Part shown: positions 17,951-25,161 of the stretch, piece by piece | How positions within the stretch are numbered: position 1 is the first letter of the stretch | Layout of the letters: the number at the start of each line of letters is the position of its first letter | Assembly: GCF_002245625.1 (NCBI RefSeq) | Contig: NZ_NOIG01000007.1 | Location: 27,454 to 91,453, forward strand | DNA length: 64,000 nt | Reading direction: 5' to 3' | From: Acidovorax kalamii | GTDB lineage: Bacteria > Pseudomonadota > Gammaproteobacteria > Burkholderiales > Burkholderiaceae_C | Program-made: the position numbers and the translations under genes | Notes under the pieces: generated by a model | The model's database searches: none | Told to the model about the DNA's origin: nothing | What the model saw: the letters and a program-made list of their open reading frames with translations, nothing else

Positions 17951-19632
17951 GGTGTCAGAACCGCTTTGAGTTCTGGATATTGCTCATTCTCCATCGAGCG
18001 CAGAACGTCGATAGCCGCTTGATAGTAGTAGTCACCATACATTCCACGGATGACTTGCATCTGTTTTGACGCGGCTTGCGGTTGCCCATTGAGACCCAGG
18101 GACAGCGCATAGCGTACAGCAAGTGCACCGTATGCAAACCGTAGGGAAGCCGTTCGTAGCTTCTCTATGTCGGCTGGGTCCATGTTTCGTACTGGGCGCA
18201 GCCGAGAGGCATCCAGCATAGTGCCCAGTTGCGACAAAAGGTAGATGTCATTGGGTGGTTGGTATTCTGCTGGAGTGCGCCCAATGCGCAGATTTTCAAA
18301 GCGGACTACGCGAAAATCCTCCTCTACTTGCATGTACTCGTAGACTATCCGACAGCCCAAGGCGAGCCAGGCTGCGATAAAGATTGCCAGGAGGGGGCGT
18401 GGTAGCAGGACAAACCGCTTCTTAGTTTGCGGGTGGTGAGCTTCGGTGATTCCTACCATTAGCGCGCCGGCCACCAGGAAGTAGGCGTAGGCAAACGGAT
18501 ACTCCAAAAGGCTGTGAATGCCTATCGGAATGAGCGAGGCTAGTGCGTAGATTCCATTGGGCTCTGACGCGCGAAGGAGACGGGATGCGAGCCAGTAAGT
18601 ACACATCAAAGTCAGCAGCAAGCCGAGTGGGATCCCGTTCCATGCAATCAGATCCAGGACGACATTGTGTGCATTGGTGTAGGTGAGGCTTCCAGGAAAC
18701 GCAATTGCCCCAGCTGCGTGAGCGGTCGGTGTCTGGTTCCAGCCAAATCCAAACCAGGGGGATTCCAAAGTACCGGCCAGCACTTGTTTCCAGATGGTGA
18801 TACGACCGTTGTCGCGTATCAGGCTCATGTCACGCCGGCCTGCCATCATCAGAAGCTCATGAACCCATGGAAGCAACTGCAGCGCGACCAGATACGACGC
18901 TGTCCAAATTGCAATCTGCTTTGGCCTTAGTCGCATTGCGCTTCGCGAGGCTTTCCAGGTTAGATACACAGCAACGGCCAGACCGCTCACAACCCCGGCA
19001 CGGGATTGACTCAAGACCAGCACCAAGGTCAGGAATCCCGCGCCAAAGGCCAGCCCTAGGCCGCCGATATGTTTACGCTCATATATCCACACCAGAGCGG
19101 CAAGCCCCATGAGCAGAAGGGTGGCCAATTGGTTGGGTTGGCCGAGATTGCCCATCGCCCGATCGCCAAAATCGGTCTGGACCACGTACATCGCAAGGGC
19201 CTCTTGCAGTCCCAGCCATTGGAGTAATCCGATGACGGCGGAAATCAGAGCGACAACCCATACGAGAAAAAAAATGGATGTTAGGTCGCTGTCACGTTCG
19301 TCCCTTGCATACGTGTAACCCAAGGCCACTGCCACCGCAAACGCGCACAGGTACAAAGATGCGAGCAGTGCATCGCCAGCAAACAATGAAACCCCAGCCA
19401 ACCACTGCAACCAGGGAATCACTGCAAGGGCAATCAATATCCAAAACCAGAAGGGTGAGGTCGTGGGAGCTTGCCCCGTTGGTCGCGACAAGCGGCTAAA
19501 TGCAAATAGCCCTATGCTGAAAATTGCCAATGCTTCGGAGTGAAAGTTGACCCATGGACGGTAGTGGTCGTAAGACAGCCAAGCGCTAGCAAAGATCAAC
19601 AAACCAAAAACATGAAGCAGCGATGTGTGCAT
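17947..19632 (-). CDS. PglL/TfpO-type pilin O-oligosaccharyltransferase
   Basis: 561 aa, about 11-12 membrane segments. It belongs to the O-antigen-ligase/Wzy_C superfamily: NLGQPNQLATLLLMGLAALVW with the family's GQPN motif near residue 160, and a large periplasmic loop with AHNVVLDLIAWNGIPLG containing the His-Asn pair. This NPNQ/AHN pattern is typical of bacterial O-oligosaccharyltransferases that glycosylate pilin. It sits 51 bases after the pilin gene, behind a hairpin terminator, and overlaps tfpX. The substrate pilin is inferred from the neighbourhood. Confidence 0.88.
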   Translation of the reverse strand: MHTSLLHVFGLLIFASAWLSYDHYRPWVNFHSEALAIFSIGLFAFSRLSRPTGQAPTTSPFWFWILIALAVIPWLQWLAGVSLFAGDALLASLYLCAFAVAVALGYTYARDERDSDLTSIFFLVWVVALISAVIGLLQWLGLQEALAMYVVQTDFGDRAMGNLGQPNQLATLLLMGLAALVWIYERKHIGGLGLAFGAGFLTLVLVLSQSRAGVVSGLAVAVYLTWKASRSAMRLRPKQIAIWTASYLVALQLLPWVHELLMMAGRRDMSLIRDNGRITIWKQVLAGTLESPWFGFGWNQTPTAHAAGAIAFPGSLTYTNAHNVVLDLIAWNGIPLGLLLTLMCTYWLASRLLRASEPNGIYALASLIPIGIHSLLEYPFAYAYFLVAGALMVGITEAHHPQTKKRFVLLPRPLLAIFIAAWLALGCRIVYEYMQVEEDFRVVRFENLRIGRTPAEYQPPNDIYLLSQLGTMLDASRLRPVRNMDPADIEKLRTASLRFAYGALAVRYALSLGLNGQPQAASKQMQVIRGMYGDYYYQAAIDVLRSMENEQYPELKAVLTP

Positions 19633-19642
19633 GAAAAGAAAT

Positions 19643-19667
19643 AAAAAAGGCGGCCGAAGCCGCCTTT
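19643..19667 (-). terminator. rho-independent terminator after the pilin gene
   Basis: On the minus strand: AAAGGCGGC, a TTCG loop, GCCGCC, then TTTTTT. It lies between the pilin stop and the glycosyltransferase start, so most pilin transcripts should end here and the two downstream genes be expressed at a lower level by readthrough. Confidence 0.88.
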
Positions 19668-19682
19668 AGGTCCGAAAGAAAA

Positions 19683-20195
19683 TTAGCCTGCTCGGCAAGA
19701 GCCGGGGAGGAACTTTGCTGCAACAGGAGTGCCGGTGGCACCGGGGCCGCAGAGCCAGCTGTTAACCGCCGCACCGAATGTTGGCTGCACGCAAGTAGCA
19801 AACGTAGTTTGCGTGGCTGCCGAGCAAGGAGCCATGCGAATCGTGCCATCCGCCCCTGGGGCAATAGCTTGTGTTGTGACAATGATGTTCACGCCACCGC
19901 CAGCAGCTGCACCGGAAGCTGTAGTTGCAACGGAGCTGACGTACTTGGTGCCGCTACCCGTGGAAACTTCACAGCCCCAGTTATCTGCGGCAATCGCTGT
20001 GCCGGACGAGGCAGATTGGATGGTTTCAGTAATGCTGGTGCGGCAAGAAGATGCGGCCAAAATGGCTTCAGAAATTTTTGCGCGGGCCGTGTAGTCCTGG
20101 TAGGCCGGCAGCGCGACGGCAGCCAAGATGCCGATGATCGCAACCACGATCATCAGTTCGATCAGGGTAAAACCCTTTTGGATAGAGCGCTTCAT
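19683..20195 (-). CDS. pilA: type IV major pilin (PilA/PilE)
   Basis: 170 aa. It has a short basic leader MKRSIQKG, the prepilin peptidase site before [14 protein letters not shown] with the key Glu5, and the hydrophobic spine helix. The globular part has six cysteines, including GCEVS, and a C-terminal pair (LCGPG...SCRAG) that would form the D-loop disulfide. It is rich in Ser/Thr/Ala, with a serine-rich stretch suitable for O-glycosylation by the PglL encoded next. It is the shaft subunit for twitching, adhesion and uptake. The start has an AGGAG ribosome site. Confidence 0.95.
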   Translation of the reverse strand: MKRSIQKGFTLIELMIVVAIIGILAAVALPAYQDYTARAKISEAILAASSCRTSITETIQSASSGTAIAADNWGCEVSTGSGTKYVSSVATTASGAAAGGGVNIIVTTQAIAPGADGTIRMAPCSAATQTTFATCVQPTFGAAVNSWLCGPGATGTPVAAKFLPGSCRAG

Positions 20196-20497
20196 GAAAA
20201 ACTCCTAGGAAAAGTTGCAAATGCGCAATCGTTATGCAAGCTGCGTGCCTGCTAGGTTCGCCGCTGGACTGCGGTGCCCAGCCTCGCAACAGGCAACTTG
20301 CACCCTCGTAAAGAGGGTGGCGAATCAGCAAAGTCAAGCACTTAACGAACAAACCTCGGTAAAGAAGCGTGTTCGTCAACATTGTTCACAAGTCTCCTGG
20401 GAGGTCGGTGCTTGAGCGATCTGCTGCGCGTCAAAAAAAGCCCCTTCAAATCCTGTTGGATTACATTTTTGTCATCCAGTATTGTCAAGCTGGCACC
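20196..20497 (-). promoter_or_regulatory. pilin promoter region with 7-bp hairpin
   Basis: About 300 bases without a gene between the pilin and the MBL hydrolase. On the minus strand TTGACT (20337-20332) is a possible -35 element. A perfect inverted repeat CACCCTC/GAGGGTG (20301-20319) lies in the place of the -10 region, so it could be an operator or a leader hairpin. I could not find a convincing sigma-54 TGGCAC-N5-TTGC site, which many pilA genes have. Confidence 0.4.
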
Positions 20498-21283
20498 TCA
20501 CACCTCCAGCGTTTGACCGGCGCTCAGCCACCGGATGTCATGCGGGCCCAAGGAGCCGCTTGTGCCATCCAGCTGCCGAATCTCCTCCATGATGAGTTCG
20601 GTCTCTGATGGCTTGGTGTGTGTGATGTAGATGGGATAGCGGTTTGCCGGGTGGATGTGTGCCAGTTCCTGGGCCAGGGTGTCGGGTGACAGATGCAGGC
20701 TGCGGCGGGCAAGATCGCGCTCGCGGTTGCTGAAAGCGGTCTCTATGACGAGGTTGGTCACGGGCAGCGTGTTAACGCGGTCCCAGAAGGCTTGGTTGCG
20801 TTCGGTGTCGCCACTGAACACCCACCAGCCCGAGTCTCCACGCACGGCGAAGCCTACCGCAGGAACGGTGTGGCGTGCAGGGAGAACTTCGATTTCGAAC
20901 CCGTCTATCGCTAGCAACTCGCCAGTCGAGAAGGTTTGATACTGCAGAAATGGCGATGCTTGCGATGGAATGGCGCTGAAGTCTGGCCAGATGATGTTGT
21001 TGAACACATGTGCCTGAAGCGCCTCAATGGTGGCGGGCAGTGCATGAACCTGCACGGGGCTGCGGCGCAGGGACGAGACGGCGTCCAGCATCAGCGGCAG
21101 TGCAGCAATGTGGTCGAGGTGGGAGTGGGTGAGAAGCACATGGTCGATACGGCCCATTTCCTCCAGGGTCAGGTCGCCCACGCCGGTGCCCGCATCGATC
21201 AGGATGCGGTCTCCAACCAAGAACGATGTCGTGCGACAGTCCTTGGCGATGGCGCCGGAGCAGCCCAGCACACGAATCTGCAT
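20498..21283 (-). CDS. MBL-fold hydrolase, class II cAMP phosphodiesterase-like
   Basis: 261 aa metallo-beta-lactamase fold. The metal motif HSHLDH is near residue 53, with further ligands in VFSGDTERN and THTKPSE. Overall it looks like class II cyclic-nucleotide phosphodiesterases (CpdP/PDE1 type), with the early GCSGAIAKDCRTTSFLV strand. Predicted to hydrolyse 3',5'-cAMP. It is 29 bases downstream of a CHASE2-adenylate cyclase gene, so synthesis and breakdown of cAMP would be made from one operon. Other MBL substrates remain possible. Confidence 0.8.
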   Translation of the reverse strand: MQIRVLGCSGAIAKDCRTTSFLVGDRILIDAGTGVGDLTLEEMGRIDHVLLTHSHLDHIAALPLMLDAVSSLRRSPVQVHALPATIEALQAHVFNNIIWPDFSAIPSQASPFLQYQTFSTGELLAIDGFEIEVLPARHTVPAVGFAVRGDSGWWVFSGDTERNQAFWDRVNTLPVTNLVIETAFSNRERDLARRSLHLSPDTLAQELAHIHPANRYPIYITHTKPSETELIMEEIRQLDGTSGSLGPHDIRWLSAGQTLEV

Positions 21284-21312
21284 GTGAAGCCTTCCCGCTT
21301 TTGCTTGCTCGT

Positions 21313-23577
21313 CTACTTGGTATCGAAGTTGGTGGCGCTGTCCCAGTCTGGGTTGTAAGGCAACAACCGAAGACTGGCCACGCGCTCGGCGTACAGCGCG
21401 TGCAGCACGGAATGGGGTTTGAATTCTTTCAAGCGTGCCAGCAGTGCATCACATTGTGCCCATTCCTGTGCGGCGTAGGCGGCCAGAAATTGGCCCCATA
21501 GTTCGAGCTCTTCAGCTTGCCGAGGTGCTAGCTGGCCCAGTTTTGCCAACGGCTGGTAGATTGGAACCGCCTGGGCCTTGCCTTTGACGCGGACACGGTC
21601 CATCTGTTGCCAGGCGAATTGGGGGGCGAGTGATTTGGCGCTTTCACTCACCACAATGGCGGTGCCGTAGTGTTTGGACAGGCCTTCCAGCCGTGAGCCC
21701 AGGTTCACGGCGTCGCCGATGACGGTGTAGGCGCGCCGGATGTCCGAGCCCATGTCGCCCACGCACATGACACCGGTGTTGAGCCCGATGCCTACCCCGA
21801 TTTCGGGCAAGCCACGCTGCCGGTGGTCGGCATTGATCTGCCCTATGGCCTGGGCCATCTCCATCGCGGCCGATACGGCCAGGTGTGCGTGGTCCGGGGT
21901 AGCAACGGGTGCGCCCCAGAAGGCCATGACGCAATCGCCCATGTACTTGTCGATCGTGCCCCGATGGCTGCGGATGATGTGGGTGAGCTTGCTGAACACC
22001 TCGTTGAGCAGCGCCTGCAACTGCAGCGGCTCCATGCGTTCCGACATGGCGGTGAAGCCGCGCATGTCGCAGAACATCACTGTCAGCTCGCGGTTGGTGG
22101 CCTGCATGCTGTAGTGCTCGGGCTGCTTGACCATCTCGGCCACCAGCTCGGGCGGGACATAGGCGCTGAACAGGGTGGCCAACTCGCGTTTGGAGCGACT
22201 TTCCACAAAGTAGCCGTAGGCCATGTTCAGTGCAAACGCCAGCAGCGCCATCACCACGGCGGTGGCGAGTGGCAAAGCCAGCCCGTGGGCGAGATAGAGC
22301 CAGAGGTTCAGGCCCACCAGTGATGCCACGACGCCGCCGCTGAGCAGCACCGCTGCGGAGGCTGACAGCAGGGGCAATGCCACGGCCAGCAGCAATCCCG
22401 CACACAGCAGTTGCAAGGCATCGAATCCGACGGCGTAGTCGGGCCGCACGATGTTCTTGCCGTCCAGAAAGGCCGAGAGCACATTGGCGTGCGCCTCTAC
22501 GCCCGGATAGGTTCTTCCGACCGGGGTCACCCGCAGGTCCAGCAGGCCCGGGGCGGTGGAGCCCACCAGCACCAGCTGGTCTTTGAGTTGGCCGGGTGCA
22601 AGCTTGCCTTCCAGAACATCCGAAGCCGAGACGTACCGGAACGAGCCGCCCCGGGCGTCGCCCGGGCCCCGGTAGGGGATGAGGGTGGCCAGTTGATCGT
22701 CCACCGGCAGGGCCAAGGAACGCCCATCGGCGCGCAGCACAATGCTCTGCAGGGCGTCATGCGAACCATTGGGGACCGGGTTGGCGAAGCCCGGGTAGAT
22801 GTCTGGCGAACCAATGACGGCGCGGAACATGGCCAGGGCCAGGGATTCGTAATACCGCCCCTGGTACTCGGCCAGTAGCGGGAGGGAGCGCACCACGCCA
22901 TCTTCATCGGTGATCGAATTGAAGAACCCGGCGGTGGGTGCGGCGGCGGACAGACTTTCGATGTTGCTGCTGTAGCCTTTCCACGATGTGGCGATCAGCG
23001 GCAGGCCACGCAGGCGGTCCAGCGGCAGCGCGGGTGCGGGGAGGGCCCCCTTGGTAATGCCGTCGCGGTCATCGCCGGATAGGTAGTAACCCAGAACCAC
23101 TGGGCGGCCTTGCAGTGATTGTGCAAACAGTGCGTCGTAGTTCAGCGAGGGGGCGAGGCGTTCCAGCTGCTCCTGAAACACGGGTTGATTGCGCAACGGC
23201 CCCTGGGCCAGCTCACGCAATGTGGACAGGCCCGAGCTTTCGTCCGCCTCGGCGAACACCACATCGAACCCCAGCACGGACACCTGCTGCCGCTCGAACA
23301 GTTCGCGTGCCAGGGCCGCCAGCTTGTCACGCCTCCAGGGCCATTGCCCGACCTGGCCCAGGCTTTTTTCGTCGATGTCGATGATGACGATGCGCTCGTC
23401 CAGCGTGCGGGGCATGGTGACCCGCAAGCGCGTGTCATAGATGATGTTGTCCAGCCGCTCCAACACCTGGAGGTGGAGCACATCCGAGATGTGCAGCAGC
23501 GCAAAAACCAGCGGTATCAGGGTGACGGCGATGCGCCGCCAGCGGCGCAGAAACAGGTGCGAGAGCTGCTGTCGCAT
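21313..23577 (-). CDS. CHASE2-domain adenylate cyclase
   Basis: 754 aa. It has an N-terminal membrane helix and an extracytoplasmic CHASE2 sensor domain (about 30-345, with IVIIDIDEKSLGQVGQWPW). Three closely spaced membrane helices follow (about 365-450). The class III nucleotide cyclase domain has FCDMRGF and YMGD for the two metal-binding Asp, Lys in IDKYMGD and Asp in VIGDAVN for adenine selectivity, and SRLE. It should make cAMP in response to a periplasmic signal. It lies in one direction with kinase, phosphatase and FHA genes upstream, and a cAMP-PDE-like gene downstream. Confidence 0.92.
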   Translation of the reverse strand: MRQQLSHLFLRRWRRIAVTLIPLVFALLHISDVLHLQVLERLDNIIYDTRLRVTMPRTLDERIVIIDIDEKSLGQVGQWPWRRDKLAALARELFERQQVSVLGFDVVFAEADESSGLSTLRELAQGPLRNQPVFQEQLERLAPSLNYDALFAQSLQGRPVVLGYYLSGDDRDGITKGALPAPALPLDRLRGLPLIATSWKGYSSNIESLSAAAPTAGFFNSITDEDGVVRSLPLLAEYQGRYYESLALAMFRAVIGSPDIYPGFANPVPNGSHDALQSIVLRADGRSLALPVDDQLATLIPYRGPGDARGGSFRYVSASDVLEGKLAPGQLKDQLVLVGSTAPGLLDLRVTPVGRTYPGVEAHANVLSAFLDGKNIVRPDYAVGFDALQLLCAGLLLAVALPLLSASAAVLLSGGVVASLVGLNLWLYLAHGLALPLATAVVMALLAFALNMAYGYFVESRSKRELATLFSAYVPPELVAEMVKQPEHYSMQATNRELTVMFCDMRGFTAMSERMEPLQLQALLNEVFSKLTHIIRSHRGTIDKYMGDCVMAFWGAPVATPDHAHLAVSAAMEMAQAIGQINADHRQRGLPEIGVGIGLNTGVMCVGDMGSDIRRAYTVIGDAVNLGSRLEGLSKHYGTAIVVSESAKSLAPQFAWQQMDRVRVKGKAQAVPIYQPLAKLGQLAPRQAEELELWGQFLAAYAAQEWAQCDALLARLKEFKPHSVLHALYAERVASLRLLPYNPDWDSATNFDTK

Positions 23578-23659
23578 GGGCCTGGCCGCATGGGGGTGTC
23601 AATGGGAGATGGCAGCGCTGGGGCAACCGCCGACAGGGCGCCGCACCATGCGCAGACCG

Positions 23660-24310
23660 TCAACCTTGTTCGAACTGCATCTCGGTGCCGGCCAGTTCCA
23701 GCCGGTCTCCATGCTTGAGCGGCACAGGAGACGTGCCGATGGAGGCGCCGTTGAGCAGCGGCATTTCTGGGCCCTCCACATGGGCCAGCACAAAGCCATG
23801 ATGGCGCTTGGTAATAGACGCAACGGCCACGCCGGGTTTGCCAATGGTTGTGACGACCTTTTGCAGAGATACTTCACGCCCTGCTGCTGCACCTGACATG
23901 ACGCGGATCACGGCGGCGATGGGCGCCGGAGCGGGCGCTGCCGGGGCAGGCCGTGTCGCCCCGCCCACAGGGGGCACCATGCCCGGCTTGAAGATCATGG
24001 TCTTTTCGAAGTTCTGGCCTTCGGCTTCCTGCAGAAAACGAATCTTGTACTTGCCCACTTCAATCGTGTCGCCATTGCGCAAATCCTGGCGCTTGACGGC
24101 TTTGGCATTCACATAGGTGCCGTTGGTGCTGCCCAGGTCTTCGATCTCGACCTCGTGTTCTGCCATGTGGATCACGGCGTGTTCCCCGCTCACGGCGAGG
24201 TTGTCGATCACGATGTCGTTGTACGGGCGTCGGCCGAGCGTGGTCCGCTCCTTGGTCAGTTGCACTTCCTTGATGACGACCCCGTCGATTGAAACGATCA
24301 TTCTCGGCAT
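23660..24310 (-). CDS. FHA-domain protein (two FHA-like regions)
   Basis: 216 aa. The first FHA domain (about 20-95) has the phosphothreonine-binding motifs LGRRPYNDIVID, SGEHAVIH and LGSTNGTYVN. A Pro/Ala linker follows, then a second, weaker FHA region (about 130-215, TTIGKPGVAVASITKRHHGFVL, LLNGASIG). It would read threonine phosphorylation by the neighbouring kinase, which the PP2C gene product would reverse. The AGGAGT ribosome site fixes the start. It lies between the PP2C and cyclase genes. Confidence 0.9.
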   Translation of the reverse strand: MPRMIVSIDGVVIKEVQLTKERTTLGRRPYNDIVIDNLAVSGEHAVIHMAEHEVEIEDLGSTNGTYVNAKAVKRQDLRNGDTIEVGKYKIRFLQEAEGQNFEKTMIFKPGMVPPVGGATRPAPAAPAPAPIAAVIRVMSGAAAGREVSLQKVVTTIGKPGVAVASITKRHHGFVLAHVEGPEMPLLNGASIGTSPVPLKHGDRLELAGTEMQFEQG

Positions 24311-24351
24311 GATCCACTCCTGATGTGATGAATTGTTGTGGTTTGGGCCAT

Positions 24352-25161
24352 TCAGACGGCCCCTAGCAATCGGGACATAAGGCCGCGCTTCTTGCCTCCC
24401 GCAGCGGCCTGCACCAGCAGCACGCTCACGTTATCACGCCCGCCGTTCGCGTTGGCGGTGTCGATGAGCAATGTGGCTTTTTCTTCCAGTGGGAGTGGCG
24501 CGCGCACCATCTCCGCCAGGTCGGGGTCGGGCACCATGTCCGTGAGGCCATCCGAGCACAGCAGAAAGAGATCATTCGCAGCCACCTGGAACTCGTTGAC
24601 TTCCATCATGACGTTGGGCTCCACGCCCAGGGCACGGGTCACCAGATTGCGGTTGGAAGACAGCGCCGCCTGCTGGGCTGTCAGCAGACCGGCATCGATC
24701 TGCTCCTGCAACCACGAGTGGTCCCGCGTGATTTGCTGCAATGCGCCATCTCTCAGCCGGTAGCAGCGCGAATCGCCAATGTGCCCGAGGATGAGGCGGC
24801 TGCCATGGAACACGGCGACCACCAGCGTGGTTCCCATGCCGGCATATTGGGGGTTCGACAGCGATGCACCCAGGATGGCGTGGTTGGCATTCTCCACGCA
24901 GATTTCGAGCGCACGCCGCACATCGGTGGATTGGGGCGTGGTGCCCGCCTGGGCCAGCCAGCGGGCCATTTCGGTGCGGATGAAGGTGGTGGCCATGCCG
25001 CTGGCGACCTCCCCGGCGTTGTAGCCACCCATGCCGTCTGCGAGTATGGCGACTTGCGCTTCGCGATCGACCGCCACCGCATCTTCATTGTTGGTGCGCA
25101 CCCGGCCCTTGTCGGTCCGCGCGAAAAATTCGTAGGTCATGGGTGTGTGGGCGAGCGTCAT
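24352..25161 (-). CDS. PP2C-type Ser/Thr protein phosphatase
   Basis: 269 aa with all PP2C metal-site motifs: NNEDAVAV, ADGMGGYNAGEVAS, GDSRCYRL, CSDGLTDMV and GGRDNVSVLLV. It is of the Stp/PstP kind, which reverses phosphorylation by Hanks-type kinases. The ATG at 25161 overlaps the kinase stop as ATGA, so coupling is likely; the family more often begins at MTYEFFA (25140). Part of the kinase-phosphatase-FHA-cyclase block. Confidence 0.93.
   Translation of the reverse strand: MTLAHTPMTYEFFARTDKGRVRTNNEDAVAVDREAQVAILADGMGGYNAGEVASGMATTFIRTEMARWLAQAGTTPQSTDVRRALEICVENANHAILGASLSNPQYAGMGTTLVVAVFHGSRLILGHIGDSRCYRLRDGALQQITRDHSWLQEQIDAGLLTAQQAALSSNRNLVTRALGVEPNVMMEVNEFQVAANDLFLLCSDGLTDMVPDPDLAEMVRAPLPLEEKATLLIDTANANGGRDNVSVLLVQAAAGGKKRGLMSRLLGAV

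Noticed and set aside
20332..20337. Definite sigma-70 or sigma-54 promoter for the pilin
   Set aside because: A TTGACT is present but the matching -10 is unclear, and no proper TGGCAC-N5-TTGC was found; only the region is reported.
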